Source: Psychrobacter luti (GTDB lineage: Bacteria > Pseudomonadota > Gammaproteobacteria > Pseudomonadales > Moraxellaceae). Taken from it: a DNA stretch of 64,000 nucleotides. The stretch is from contig NZ_JACHXL010000003.1 of NCBI RefSeq assembly GCF_014192115.1, positions 62,001-126,000 on the forward strand. Reading direction: 5' to 3'. The notes beneath the pieces are model-generated. The model saw only the letters and a list, made by a program, of their open reading frames with translations, was not told the origin of the DNA and ran no database searches. The number at the start of each line of letters is the position of its first letter. The first letter of the stretch is position 1. The position numbers and the translations under genes are program-made. Shown piece after piece: positions 1-8,797 of the stretch.

Positions 1-84
1 CGTACGTGGTGGCTAGTTTGGCACAAAGCCCGCCATCAAAGCCCTATTTGGCAAAGCTTTATTGATATTTTGATAGAAGATTGA
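1..84 (+). CDS. 3' end of a probable LysR-family transcriptional regulator (partial)
   Basis: Frame 1 is open from the window edge to a TGA at 82-84 and encodes 27 residues ending in FIDILIED. The segment WLVWHKARHQSPIWQSFIDIL resembles the C-terminal end of LysR effector-binding domains, where a Trp-rich strand is followed by a final helix with the pattern SPxxQxFIDxL. Only the tail is visible, so neither the DNA-binding domain nor the regulated genes can be judged. The terminator at 141-174 would end its transcript. The family call rests on this short match and is tentative. Confidence 0.45.
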   Translation, partial: RTWWLVWHKARHQSPIWQSFIDILIED

Positions 85-140
85 TTTTAATGGTAAATGT
101 AGAGATTCTAGTGAGAAAACTTACTGTTTTAATGAATAAT

Positions 141-174
141 AAAAAAGCGCACTGTCATACAGTGCGCTTTTTTT
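141..174. terminator. bidirectional Rho-independent terminator
   Basis: A perfect 9-bp stem, GCGCACTGT / ACAGTGCGC, closes a CAT loop and is flanked by A6 on the left and T7 on the right. It can end the partial regulator gene on the left (+) and the stress-protein gene on the right (-). Confidence 0.9.
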
Positions 175-233
175 ACTGAGCTTTTTTAATAGTTTCAAAT
201 AACTTGGGAATTACGGTAAGTCTGTTCTGAGAC

Positions 234-695
234 TTATTTATTAACCGGTTTATCCAGTCTCACTACTAAGCTGTCGCAAGGGACATTTGGCAAGATATTA
301 TCTGCTGTCGCGCCACTGAGCCAAGCAGCGATACCATGACGTTCGTGACGACCGATGACTAGTAGATCAACATCATGCTTATGGCAATAGTTGACGATAC
401 CTTCACTGTTAGAGATGGCGGTGGTCACTTCAGAGTTTACCGCATGTAAGTCGTTACGGTCCAAAAACTGTGCCAATTTAGCGCGCGCTTCTTGGCAGCG
501 CTCATCATCAATTTCATCATATAAGCTTGAGGCAGGCACCAGCTCATAGCCGAAGCCAACCATGGTATCTTTGACGATATGAAGCACCGATAATTTGGCA
601 TTAGGACGATTCTCAACGATGCGTTTGGCCTTTTGGGCGACCACATCAGCATCGGACATTAGGTCGGTGACCAATAAAATATGTTCGTAACTCAT
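234..695 (-). CDS. universal stress protein, UspA family (copy 1)
   Basis: This 153-residue cytoplasmic protein is a single Usp domain. The N-terminal beta strand HILLVTDL, the central LSVLHIV strand and the C-terminal VDLLVIGRH / PCDSLVV strands are typical. The family helps cells survive starvation, oxidative and other stress. The full ATP-binding signature (G-x2-G-x9-G-S/T) is not cleanly present, so it resembles the non-nucleotide-binding UspA class more than the ATP-binding class. The start is supported by GAGGAAG six bases upstream. A second copy of the same length lies directly upstream at 841-1302 on the same strand and matches without gaps at roughly 70% by eye, which indicates a tandem duplication. 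Confidence 0.93.
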   Translation of the reverse strand: MSYEHILLVTDLMSDADVVAQKAKRIVENRPNAKLSVLHIVKDTMVGFGYELVPASSLYDEIDDERCQEARAKLAQFLDRNDLHAVNSEVTTAISNSEGIVNYCHKHDVDLLVIGRHERHGIAAWLSGATADNILPNVPCDSLVVRLDKPVNK

Positions 696-840
696 AGCGT
701 CTTCCTCGTGTCAGATAGTATTTACTATAGCACTCCTACTGAGCGCTGTTAAGTGCTGCTAAGCTATGTTTGTCTATATCTTATAGGGATATTTGTTACG
801 CTTAACAGTGGCTTTTTTAGCGCCTTGCTTGCTTATTCCG

Positions 841-1302
841 TTATTTCGGGACGGGCTGATCAAGTTTTACCACGAGACTGTCGCAAGGTACGTTTGGCAA
901 GATACTGTCAGCGGTTGCCTTGACTAACCAAGCAGCGATACCACGGCGCTCGTGGCGACCGATAATCAGTAAATCGACTTCTTTTTCGCGGCAATAATTG
1001 ACGATGCCTTTACTGTTAGAGATAGCAGCATTGACCTCGGAGTTGACCGCGTTTAGCTCATTGCGTTCTAAGAATTGCGCCAATTTATTGCGTGCTTCTT
1101 GCCAATGTTCGCCATCGAAATCGCCTGACAAACTAGACGCCGGCACCAGCTCAAAGCCAAAGCGCACCATATCATCTTCAACGATATGTAAGACAGATAA
1201 CCTAGCTTCAGGCGAGCCTGCAAGGATACGTTTGGCTTTTAGGGCAACCTTGTCAGCATCGGACAATAAGTCGGTGACCAGTAAAATATGTTGGTAGCTC
1301 AT
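841..1302 (-). CDS. universal stress protein, UspA family (copy 2)
   Basis: This 153-residue Usp-domain protein is a paralogue of the downstream copy at 234-695. The strands HILLVTDLLSD, LSVLHIVED, VDLLIIGRHERRG and PCDSLVVKL are shared. Differences cluster in the loop after LVPASSL and in the basic/acidic surface residues. The ribosome binding site AGGAG lies eight bases before the ATG. The two copies are 145 bases apart on the same strand with no obvious terminator between them, so they may be co-transcribed from a promoter in 1303-1560. Its partner and ligand cannot be told from sequence. Confidence 0.93.
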   Translation of the reverse strand: MSYQHILLVTDLLSDADKVALKAKRILAGSPEARLSVLHIVEDDMVRFGFELVPASSLSGDFDGEHWQEARNKLAQFLERNELNAVNSEVNAAISNSKGIVNYCREKEVDLLIIGRHERRGIAAWLVKATADSILPNVPCDSLVVKLDQPVPK

Positions 1303-1516
1303 CAGGTGCTCCTGAATAGTAGTTAACTTTATAGTAACAGTGCCACATGCCTTTGTTAAGGATTAAATCCATTATTTGATTATGGATATTGTCTTCATAC
1401 TACTTTTAAAATATTCATTGATAAATCTTACTCAGTGAGCCGTTATTACTGTATGGCTAGCTTGACTTATCTATAGGTAAGCCCCATCTAATAGCGCTAT
1501 AGACACCATTTTATGA

Positions 1517-1533
1517 GCCCTGAAAATCAGGGC
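1517..1533 (+). other. small 5'-leader hairpin before the M16 protease gene
   Basis: GCCCTGA-AAA-TCAGGGC forms a perfect 7-bp stem with a 3-base loop about 30 bases before the protease start codon and about 20 bases before its Shine-Dalgarno. There is no T tract, so it is not a terminator. It could stabilise the mRNA leader or be chance. Confidence 0.35.
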
Positions 1534-1564
1534 ACGATATATATTATCATTGATAAGGAACACT

Positions 1565-4500
1565 ATGACTGACACGCCATTTACTGCAGATTTAACGCTA
1601 CATCCAGCGTTTGAGCTGATTGAGCATCGCCACATTGAGGCGCTATCGATGGATGTGCTGATCAGTCAGCATGTTAAGACTGGGGCCATGCATTACCATT
1701 TGGCGCATCCGAGTGATGAAAATGCCTTTTTGGTTGGCTTTCGCACTCAGCCAATGGACTCAAAAGGCGAAGCACATATTTTAGAGCACGTGGCCTTATG
1801 TGGCTCTGAGAAATTCCCCGTCCGTGATCCGTTTTTCTCAATGATTAAACGTTCATTAAACACTTTTATGAATGCGATGACTGCTGCCGATTGGACGGCG
1901 TATCCGTATGCCACGCAAAATAAAAACGACTACTTTAACTTGCTTGCCGTTTATCTTGACGCATCATTTTTCCCCAATATCCATCCGCTTGATTTTGCCC
2001 AAGAAGGCATTCGCGTCGAGTTAGACGAAAATGATAAGCCGCAGTTTAAGGGTATCGTTTTTAATGAAATGAAAGGCGCGATGAGTGGCGAGATTGACCA
2101 GTTATATCATACGGTTGCCCATCATTTGTTCCCAACGACGACCTATCACTATAATTCAGGCGGTGATCCTGCTGATATTCCAGACCTCACTCATGATGAG
2201 CTGGTTGAATTTCATCAAAGCCATTATCACCCATCAAACAGTGTGATTATGAGCTTTGGTAATATTCCAGTCGCTGAGACGCAGGCGAAAATCCATGAAG
2301 ATGCCTTGATTCAATTTGAAGCGGGCAAAAAACACGTATCGCGTCCAGAACAGCGTCTGTCTGCACCGATTAGCGCGGTTGACACTTATACCGCTGACGA
2401 AGCTGGTCCTGACCAAACCCATCATGTGGTGGCGTGGTTATTGCCGTCAATTACCGATCCAAAGCAGCGTTTGGCATTGCGTCTATTAGAAGGCGTTTTG
2501 GTTGAGCATGCTGGTTCACCATTGCGCACGTATCTAGATAGCCATCCACTCGGTAAGGCGCCAAGTCCGCTATTGGGACTCGATGACAGTCATTATGAAA
2601 TGGTCTTTTATACCGGTCTGCGTGGTTCAAACCCTGAGCATGCCGAAGCGGTAGAGCAGGGTATTATTGATTTGCTTAAAGAGGTCGCGAGCAAGCCGAT
2701 TGATGATGAAACCATTGAAACTATCTTGCATCAAATCGAGATTGATCAACGCCATATCGGCGGTGATAGCATGCCTTATGGTCTAAATCTCATGCTAGAA
2801 GGCTTTAGTACGGCGATTCATGATGGCAACCCTATCGATGTGTGGGAAGTGGACGAGCATTTAGAGTGGCTACGTGAACAAGTAAAAGACGCACAGTGGT
2901 TACCGAATTTAATTAAGCAGCACTTGTTAGATAATCAACACCGTGTGCGTGTCACTATGACGCCTGACAGCGAAAAAACAGCACGTCTTGCAGCCGCTGA
3001 ACAAACCCGTCTTGATACGATTGCGATGGATTTGACCGCTGATGATAAAGCTATCTTAAAACAACAAGCCCTTGATTTGGCAGCGCGCCAAGCAGCGCCT
3101 GATGATTTAAGCTTATTGCCAAAAGTTGGCTTAGAAGATGTGCCTACGGATATCAGCTTTAAACAAGGCACACAAAAACAAGTAACTTTAAGCGGCCAAG
3201 ATAGCACCTTATTTGAATATGAGGCAGGTACCAATGGCTTGTATTATTATCAAGTAATTGTGCCGTTGACCGATGCGATTGGTAATCAGGATACAAGCGA
3301 GCTACCCGTTAATGAAGTGATTAATCATCCGCTATTGCCTATTTACTTAAGCTTATTATCTGAGCTCGGTACCGACTCGTTAAGCGCTCATGAAATGCAA
3401 GCCAAGCAAGCCGCGCATTCATCAGGCGTGACGGCGCGTATCAGTCAGCGTACCAATATCGGCGACAGCCAAGCGATTAGCAGCTACTTTGTGGTGGCAA
3501 CGCGTGCGCTGAATCGTAAACCTGAAGCGATTGATTTGCTCAAAGAAGTCATGGAACACAGTATCTTTAGTGAGCATGATCGTATCAAAGAAATCTTGCA
3601 GCAGCGTCAAGCAGGTTGGCAATCAAACCTTGCCGGTTCTGGACATTCTTATGCGATGCAAACCGCCAGTCGCGGCATGAGTCGCCAAGCGCAATTAGAA
3701 TATGTGCGCAGTGGTCTGCCAGCATTGAACGCGCTAAAAGAATTCCTAACCCATGCCAGTACGGATGATGCGCAGTGGGATAAACTGGCAACCAGCTTGA
3801 TGGATTTACATCAACGTCTGATTAGTCTGCCTAAGCATGCGGTTATCATTTGTGAAGCGGAGCAAACTGAACGCTTAAGTAGCTTAATTGTGGATAGCTG
3901 GAAAGACAGCCAAGCGCCAAAAATTGCTGAAAAAATCACAAACTCTGAGGCGGGTATTGAAGACAATATCCCAAGCGAGTTTGCTGAGTTACAACTTGAT
4001 GCGGCGTTAAATGGCGAGAAAGACGCGGTCAAAGCAATAGAAAGTGGTGTGGCGCTCGATGTTGAAGATTTGGCATGGCTGGTGCCGACCAACGTCTATC
4101 ACAATGCCAGTGCTTATACCGTGCCAGCAGCCGACCATCCTGATACAGCAGCCTTGATGGTACTAGCGCCTTATCTGCGTAATGGTTACTTGCATAGTGC
4201 CATCCGTGAGCGCGGCGGTGCTTATGGCGGCGGTGCAGGTTACGATGCCAATGCTTGTGCCTTTAAGTTCTTTAGCTACCGCGATCCGCAGTGTGCTGAG
4301 ACCTTTGCGCATTTTGATGCCAGTATCGAATGGCTATTGAATGAGCCGCAAACCGATGAGCAATTAGAAGAAGCTATCTTAGGTATCATCTCAGGTATGG
4401 ATAAACCAGGCTCTCCAGCAGGTGAAGCGGTCAAAGCCTGCTTTGCCAATCTGCATCATCGCGGTGTCGACTGGCAACGTAAAATGCGTGCCTCAATATT

Positions 4501-4642
4501 GGCCGTAACCGTGGAGGATTTACAACGTGTTGCTAAGCAATACCTGCAAGGGCAAAAGCATGTACGTGCGGTACTAGCGCCTTATGATAAAGAAGCAGCG
4601 GTACAAGAGCTTGGCTTTAAAGTCTGTAAGATTAAAAGCTAG
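1565..4642 (+). CDS. insulinase-family zinc metalloprotease, M16C (presequence-protease-like)
   Basis: A protein of 1025 residues counting from the ATG at 1565, which follows AAGGA by five bases; an upstream in-frame TTG at 1550 is a poorer start. The inverted zinc motif H71-x-x-E74-H75 (HILEH) sits in the first M16 domain. It is followed by the expected third-ligand segment FNEMKGAMSGE around residue 168. The C-terminal half carries the second inactive-type M16 repeat, with RERGGAYGGGAGYDAN matching the family's substrate-binding R/Y region. The length, about 1000 residues in one chain forming two halves of a chamber, fits the M16C PreP/YPR1-like branch that degrades small unfolded peptides. 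No signal peptide is seen, so it is probably cytoplasmic. It is a single gene followed by a strong terminator. Confidence 0.93.
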   Translation: MTDTPFTADLTLHPAFELIEHRHIEALSMDVLISQHVKTGAMHYHLAHPSDENAFLVGFRTQPMDSKGEAHILEHVALCGSEKFPVRDPFFSMIKRSLNTFMNAMTAADWTAYPYATQNKNDYFNLLAVYLDASFFPNIHPLDFAQEGIRVELDENDKPQFKGIVFNEMKGAMSGEIDQLYHTVAHHLFPTTTYHYNSGGDPADIPDLTHDELVEFHQSHYHPSNSVIMSFGNIPVAETQAKIHEDALIQFEAGKKHVSRPEQRLSAPISAVDTYTADEAGPDQTHHVVAWLLPSITDPKQRLALRLLEGVLVEHAGSPLRTYLDSHPLGKAPSPLLGLDDSHYEMVFYTGLRGSNPEHAEAVEQGIIDLLKEVASKPIDDETIETILHQIEIDQRHIGGDSMPYGLNLMLEGFSTAIHDGNPIDVWEVDEHLEWLREQVKDAQWLPNLIKQHLLDNQHRVRVTMTPDSEKTARLAAAEQTRLDTIAMDLTADDKAILKQQALDLAARQAAPDDLSLLPKVGLEDVPTDISFKQGTQKQVTLSGQDSTLFEYEAGTNGLYYYQVIVPLTDAIGNQDTSELPVNEVINHPLLPIYLSLLSELGTDSLSAHEMQAKQAAHSSGVTARISQRTNIGDSQAISSYFVVATRALNRKPEAIDLLKEVMEHSIFSEHDRIKEILQQRQAGWQSNLAGSGHSYAMQTASRGMSRQAQLEYVRSGLPALNALKEFLTHASTDDAQWDKLATSLMDLHQRLISLPKHAVIICEAEQTERLSSLIVDSWKDSQAPKIAEKITNSEAGIEDNIPSEFAELQLDAALNGEKDAVKAIESGVALDVEDLAWLVPTNVYHNASAYTVPAADHPDTAALMVLAPYLRNGYLHSAIRERGGAYGGGAGYDANACAFKFFSYRDPQCAETFAHFDASIEWLLNEPQTDEQLEEAILGIISGMDKPGSPAGEAVKACFANLHHRGVDWQRKMRASILAVTVEDLQRVAKQYLQGQKHVRAVLAPYDKEAAVQELGFKVCKIKS

Positions 4643-4688
4643 TTTTTTAACTTATCGCAAAATAAGTTATAGCAAATTAATATCTGTA

Positions 4689-4735
4689 TAAAAAACCGCC
4701 GCTTTCAGTATTTATATTGAAAGCGGCGGTTTTTA
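4689..4735. terminator. bidirectional Rho-independent terminator
   Basis: AAAAACCGCCGCTTTCA pairs with TGAAAGCGGCGGTTTTT around the loop GTATTTATAT. It lies between the converging protease (+) and NUDIX (-) genes and can serve both. Confidence 0.92.
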
Positions 4736-4762
4736 TTGCGGGTAGTATTTTTAAAAGCTGGA

Positions 4763-5326
4763 TTAATAGCGCTTAATCGCCTGGTCTTTGCCAATCATAT
4801 CTTGATGAATGGGAAAATCCTCATGATTATCGTATTGCTGACGGTCGGCAAAATAGCTTTTTAAAGTACGGCGTACGGCTTCAAAGGCAAGCTTATCCCA
4901 TGGAATGTCTTCTTCGGTGAATAAAGCGCAGTCTAGACTTTCGGAGCCAATACCGTAAGCACCGTCTTTTAGCTCGGTGATATAAATACTATATATTTGC
5001 CCGATATCAGGAATATCATAGAGGCAATATAAATGCGGATTGGTAACGACCGCTTCTGCCTCTTCAAAGCTTTCCCTAGCTGCGCCTTCTGCCATGGTTT
5101 CGCCATTTTCCATAAAGCCTGCGGGCAGCGTCCATAAACCATATTGTGGCTCAATCGCGCGGCGACATAGCAGCACACGGTGTTTATAGACGACCAATGA
5201 GCCACAAATGACTTTTGGGTTTTCATAATGAATATAATTGCAATTTGGGCATACCAAGCGCGGGATATTATCGGTGGCTGGTATTTTGCGTTCTGCTTGA
5301 TGACCGCATTGTAGACAATAGCGCAT
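4763..5326 (-). CDS. NUDIX hydrolase with N-terminal zinc ribbon
   Basis: This 187-residue cytoplasmic pyrophosphohydrolase begins with a C4 zinc ribbon (C4, C7, C26, C29). The NUDIX box follows at residues 70-92: G70-x5-E76-x7-R84-E85-x2-E88-E89. The final Gly of the canonical box is replaced (AEAVV). The combination of zinc ribbon, short VICGSLVVYK strand and NUDIX box is common among ADP-ribose or NAD-related pyrophosphatases. The NudC-specific SQPWPFPxS motif is not visible, so I do not call NudC. The substrate is undetermined. AAGGCAG lies upstream of the ATG. Confidence 0.9.
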   Translation of the reverse strand: MRYCLQCGHQAERKIPATDNIPRLVCPNCNYIHYENPKVICGSLVVYKHRVLLCRRAIEPQYGLWTLPAGFMENGETMAEGAARESFEEAEAVVTNPHLYCLYDIPDIGQIYSIYITELKDGAYGIGSESLDCALFTEEDIPWDKLAFEAVRRTLKSYFADRQQYDNHEDFPIHQDMIGKDQAIKRY

Positions 5327-5685
5327 ATCAACTGCCTTATATAATGAAAAGGAGAAATGAGAAAAAGGTGTTCGGTATTTTAAGAATTATAATTCTTGTT
5401 TTATAAAATAGTATGACTTTAGCTTATCGAATTTTATTTGATAATAGCCGTTAAGCCTAAGATAACACAAATTCTCATCGCACTGGCAGTGATAATAAAA
5501 ACCCTACAGGTTTGCACAACTGCTTGCGCTTAACAATGCGTTTATTAATAAATGCATTGTTAAGCGCAACGGATAACGCAGCTTAACCCAGCCCAGTCAC
5601 ATAAATTCTATGCAGCTTTAGTCAGATTGCGCTAGGCTAGACTCATGCTAACTATTGAATGATAGCTTTACCTTGAAGAGTAGCT
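5327..5685. other. 359-bp intergenic region with a long palindrome
   Basis: No coding region is recognisable. It holds the 46-bp palindrome at 5524-5569 (listed separately) and, at 5625-5638, one copy of GATTGCGCTAGGCT, which also occurs at 37392-37405. The part next to 5326 must contain the promoter of the NUDIX gene. Confidence 0.6.
5524..5569. repeat. near-perfect 46-bp intergenic palindrome
   Basis: The left arm TTGCGCTTAACAATGC (5524-5539) is the exact reverse complement of the right arm GCATTGTTAAGCGCAA (5554-5569). The 14 bases between them, G-TTTATTAATAAA-T, have a self-complementary 12-mer centre and one G.T pair, so the whole element is palindromic. It lacks a T tract on either strand. 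It lies 117 bases beyond the stop of the HPP-family gene. It could be a fold-back terminator or RNA-stability element, a dispersed extragenic palindrome, or a protein-binding site. Confidence 0.75.
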
Positions 5686-6207
5686 TTACCAGTAACGCGG
5701 GTAATGACGGCCGCGACCGATATTATTATAAATGAGGGCGACCACTACCAAGGCAAGCGCACCGACCAGAGTAGGGGTGATTAAAAAATGCCATTTGACG
5801 CCGCCAAGCATTACGATTAATGGATTGGATCCAGCCGGTGGGTGCGGTACGCGCAGTAATAGCATCAGCGCAATCGCCGTGCCGACTGCAAGCGATAAGC
5901 TCCACCATTCAATGCCAAACAAAGTCAAAAATGATAAGCCTGTGAAAGTGGTGATAAGATGACCGCCAACGATGTTTCTAGGCTGCGCAAAGGGGCTCTC
6001 TGGATAAGCAAAAATAAGCAAGCAGCTGGCACCAAATGAGCCCAAAATCATGGCGACATTTTGCCAATTGCCTAATAGCGCCAGTATGGCAGTGGCAAAC
6101 GTACCGCCAACCCAAGCTATGGCGATAATGATTAATGGCAATCTTTGCGGGCAATCATCAATCTTGCCCTGCATCTTATTTAATGAAAAAATCTTATCCA
6201 CGAGCAT
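5686..6207 (-). CDS. HPP-family integral membrane protein
   Basis: A 173-residue protein with about four to five hydrophobic segments (roughly residues 24-45, 50-68, 84-99, 104-119, 138-158). The family motif lies at 117-130, LLRVPHPPAGSNPLIV, with HPP at 122-124. HPP proteins are inner-membrane proteins; some cyanobacterial and plant members transport nitrite, but the substrate of bacterial ones is generally unknown. The start used has AGGA very close to the ATG; the Met at residue 12 is an alternative. It is divergent from the CoA-pyrophosphatase-like gene across 118 bases. Confidence 0.88.
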   Translation of the reverse strand: MLVDKIFSLNKMQGKIDDCPQRLPLIIIAIAWVGGTFATAILALLGNWQNVAMILGSFGASCLLIFAYPESPFAQPRNIVGGHLITTFTGLSFLTLFGIEWWSLSLAVGTAIALMLLLRVPHPPAGSNPLIVMLGGVKWHFLITPTLVGALALVVVALIYNNIGRGRHYPRYW

Positions 6208-6325
6208 ATCCTAAAAATATTTGGTTTTTGACATTGATACTTGATTAGGCAATATTTATATTTGATTGCTATTTATAGTCAATTGCATTGATGCTTCATA
6301 CTGATAAAAATATAGGGCAATAATA

Positions 6326-7063
6326 ATGTTACTCCCCTCGCAGTCGCTACGTTTTGATGACTTTTCAGTCGCTGTGCCAGACTTTATTCGCTATCCTACG
6401 ATTCGGAAGTTGGCGGAACGAGTGCAGCATGAAACCTTAAATGCCGTTACCAGTCCGGCGCTGTGCGACGGCTCTAATACTTCTCGTAGCGCTCGCATCT
6501 TAGATAGCTTATATCAGACACCCATTGCCGATGCCTCGGTATTGGTTGCTATTACCCATGAACGTCATCCCAAGCTGCTACTGACGCGCCGCGCCGCTCA
6601 TATGAACAGTCATGCCGGCGAAGTCTCTTGTGTAGGCGGTAAACATGACGCCGGCGATGGTAATAATGTCGTCACTGCTTTGCGTGAAGCCTGTGAAGAA
6701 ACCGCATTACCGCCTAGTAAAGTCCAACTGCTTGGTCAATTACCGATTCAGACCTCCAAAAGCGGTATGAGCGTGCGTCCTATTGTGGCGCTGATTGCGC
6801 CAGATTTATTGTTAGTGCCTGAGCTTGGTGAAATCTCGCGTATTTTTTGGGCAGATTTTGAGACGTTACTGACTCAACCTACGGTAGAATATGCGGTAGA
6901 GTATATGATGCAAGATCAGACTGCGACCATTCTCACACCAAGCTGGCAGGTTGATGGTGAAACGGTTTGGGGTCTGACAGGACGCGTCATTGCCAGCTTG
7001 TTGGAAACGGGCTTTGATCGGCAGCTTGATTGGTATTACCGCATCCAAAATACGCGTAATTAA
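6326..7063 (+). CDS. CoA pyrophosphatase-type NUDIX hydrolase (NudL/YeaB-like)
   Basis: A 245-residue protein. Residues 85-105 (LLTRRAAHMNSHAGEVSCVGG) match the family-specific NuCoA element LLTxRxxxxxxHxGxVxxxGG. It runs into the NUDIX helix A-L-R120-E121-A-C-E124-E125. Members hydrolyse CoA and oxidised CoA to phosphopantetheine and 3',5'-ADP, probably for housekeeping of damaged CoA. The N-terminal 70 residues are not recognised. No strong Shine-Dalgarno precedes the ATG, only a purine stretch (GGGCAATA). Confidence 0.87.
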   Translation: MLLPSQSLRFDDFSVAVPDFIRYPTIRKLAERVQHETLNAVTSPALCDGSNTSRSARILDSLYQTPIADASVLVAITHERHPKLLLTRRAAHMNSHAGEVSCVGGKHDAGDGNNVVTALREACEETALPPSKVQLLGQLPIQTSKSGMSVRPIVALIAPDLLLVPELGEISRIFWADFETLLTQPTVEYAVEYMMQDQTATILTPSWQVDGETVWGLTGRVIASLLETGFDRQLDWYYRIQNTRN

Positions 7064-7322
7064 CACGTAAGACAGTTGAGGTTATGGACTGAATTATCTA
7101 AAGTAGAACCATTCTCTGTGTAAAACCAAGCGCGTCTTTTGCGGATTTATTATAGTTATTGTAGACGCCGTTGATAATGGTTTAACATATTCTATTTGCT
7201 ACTAATAATATTCGACATATGCTTTCTAGTTATGGTTTTGAGATTATCTAAATATCATTTGTTATTAGTTTTATGTAATATAGAGTGGTTTTTCTCCTTA
7301 AATTGTCTGCATTTATCATACT

Positions 7323-8720
7323 TTATTTATAGTAATCGTCATTTTTCTTAAGCCACCAGTTCATATTGTCTTGGCGTTTGGCGCGGAAGGCTTCTAGCTT
7401 TTCAGCCACCGTTTGATTGTGCTGACGTGCTGTATCGAGCGCAAAAAGAATTGGCACTGACGATAAGACACCAAAACGAATTTTTGATTTTGGCAAATCC
7501 AGTCCATCGCCGATATCATCACCGACCAAGGTACGGGTGACGCTGGCATTGACCATTTCAACGAAACGTCCACGGCGATTGTCCTCGCCCATCAGTTGCC
7601 GCGGCAAATCATGCAGCGCTTTTGCTAATGGCTGTCCCATTTTAAAATCAAGCTGCTGAATCGATAAATAGGTATAGAGCCATTCCCAACAGGCGGCTTC
7701 GTCCTTTGGTAAGCGCTCTAAATCAACGCCCATCCAATAACTGGCAAGATTCCATAGATGCAGGATACCTTCCGCTTCTTCAGTACTGATACGGGCGCCA
7801 AGCAGTCGTAAACCGCGCATAATCAACAGTGAAAATTGCAAATGGGTAGCAATCATATCGGTCTGATTGATTGGAATACCCCAGTATGCTTTGTTCCAAC
7901 TGCCATCTGGATTATGGTGCTGGTCGGCACTAGATATGACACCCTTAGCTGCATTGCCTTTACCTTTGAGCAGGTTTTGCCGCACTAGAGTATGAATCTG
8001 CCGCACCTTGATAGATTGCCGCCATCCTTCTGAACCAATCGCCAATACCTCCTCGATAGGCTGATGCTGAGTGCCTGCGCTCATATTTGACTTGTGTAAT
8101 GGAGGATGCTCAGAGACGGCAAGGATATAAGCGTAAGTACGCATCAAACGCGGTAGGGCATCGTGCATCAATGCTCCCGTTTGAATGAGCGGCAGGGAGA
8201 GGGCAGGAATACTATAGCCTGCCATTAGCGCCACGTTACGCAATAGCCAAATTAGCATCAACGGATAACGGCGATAAGCGACTGCACCAGTTTGTGCAAG
8301 CTTGGGATCATACCAAGCAGGGTGGCTGCTAAATTGCTCGGTCAAGGCGTTAAATGCAGGGTTGTTTGTAAGGTTGGCGTCAAAGTTACTGCTATTGCTA
8401 CTACTACTGTCGCTGATAATAAATTGATGCAAGGGCTTTACAAAACGAATACCGTCAGCAGCTAACGCATCTGCCACTGGATCACCGATCTCGTAACCCG
8501 CAACCATTTCCTGTAATAAATCTTGCGAGATAACAAAGTCTTTTGGTAGTAAGTAGCGCTTGATACGCTTTAATACTTGCAGATCACTATGATCGTCAAT
8601 CGCCGTCGTGCGCCCATGACGCTGATAAGATTCAACATGCGCTTGATGAGGATTGTTGTCTTCGCAAGAGCTGGCGGCATTTGCTTTAGTGTTTTTTTTA
8701 GTAATATTGATGGAATCCAT
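7323..8720 (-). CDS. MpaB-like oxygenase family protein (DUF2236)
   Basis: A 465-residue protein of the MpaB/latex-clearing-protein superfamily, members of which bind b-type haem. The diagnostic region is VRQIHTLVR at residues 239-247 (H243 a candidate haem-contacting residue), followed by IPINQTDMIATHLQFS and the helix NLASYWMGVDLERLP. Upstream hydrophobic helices (LIWLLRNVALMAGYS, then ALPRLMRTYAYIL) also fit. No signal peptide is evident, and the N-terminal 120 residues are polar with a Ser run at 105-111. Known relatives include fungal MpaB and rubber-cleaving Lcp, but the substrate here cannot be inferred. It stands alone between NudL and nhaA. Confidence 0.82.
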   Translation of the reverse strand: MDSINITKKNTKANAASSCEDNNPHQAHVESYQRHGRTTAIDDHSDLQVLKRIKRYLLPKDFVISQDLLQEMVAGYEIGDPVADALAADGIRFVKPLHQFIISDSSSSNSSNFDANLTNNPAFNALTEQFSSHPAWYDPKLAQTGAVAYRRYPLMLIWLLRNVALMAGYSIPALSLPLIQTGALMHDALPRLMRTYAYILAVSEHPPLHKSNMSAGTQHQPIEEVLAIGSEGWRQSIKVRQIHTLVRQNLLKGKGNAAKGVISSADQHHNPDGSWNKAYWGIPINQTDMIATHLQFSLLIMRGLRLLGARISTEEAEGILHLWNLASYWMGVDLERLPKDEAACWEWLYTYLSIQQLDFKMGQPLAKALHDLPRQLMGEDNRRGRFVEMVNASVTRTLVGDDIGDGLDLPKSKIRFGVLSSVPILFALDTARQHNQTVAEKLEAFRAKRQDNMNWWLKKNDDYYK

Positions 8721-8797
8721 ATCTATGAGTCACTCTTTAGTAACTGCTTTTCATTACCCAATTAAGCGACTTACTAAATAAGTCGCTCTATCAGTCA

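Noticed and set aside
4763..5326. Calling the zinc-ribbon NUDIX protein NudC
   Set aside because: The C4 ribbon fits, but the SQPWPFPxS motif required for NADH/NAD-cap pyrophosphatases is not present.
8765..8787. Perfect 9-bp stem AGCGACTTA / TAAGTCGCT between the MpaB-like and nhaA genes
   Set aside because: It could terminate nhaA, but no T tract follows on the minus strand and no partner repeat was seen, so it is not listed as a terminator.
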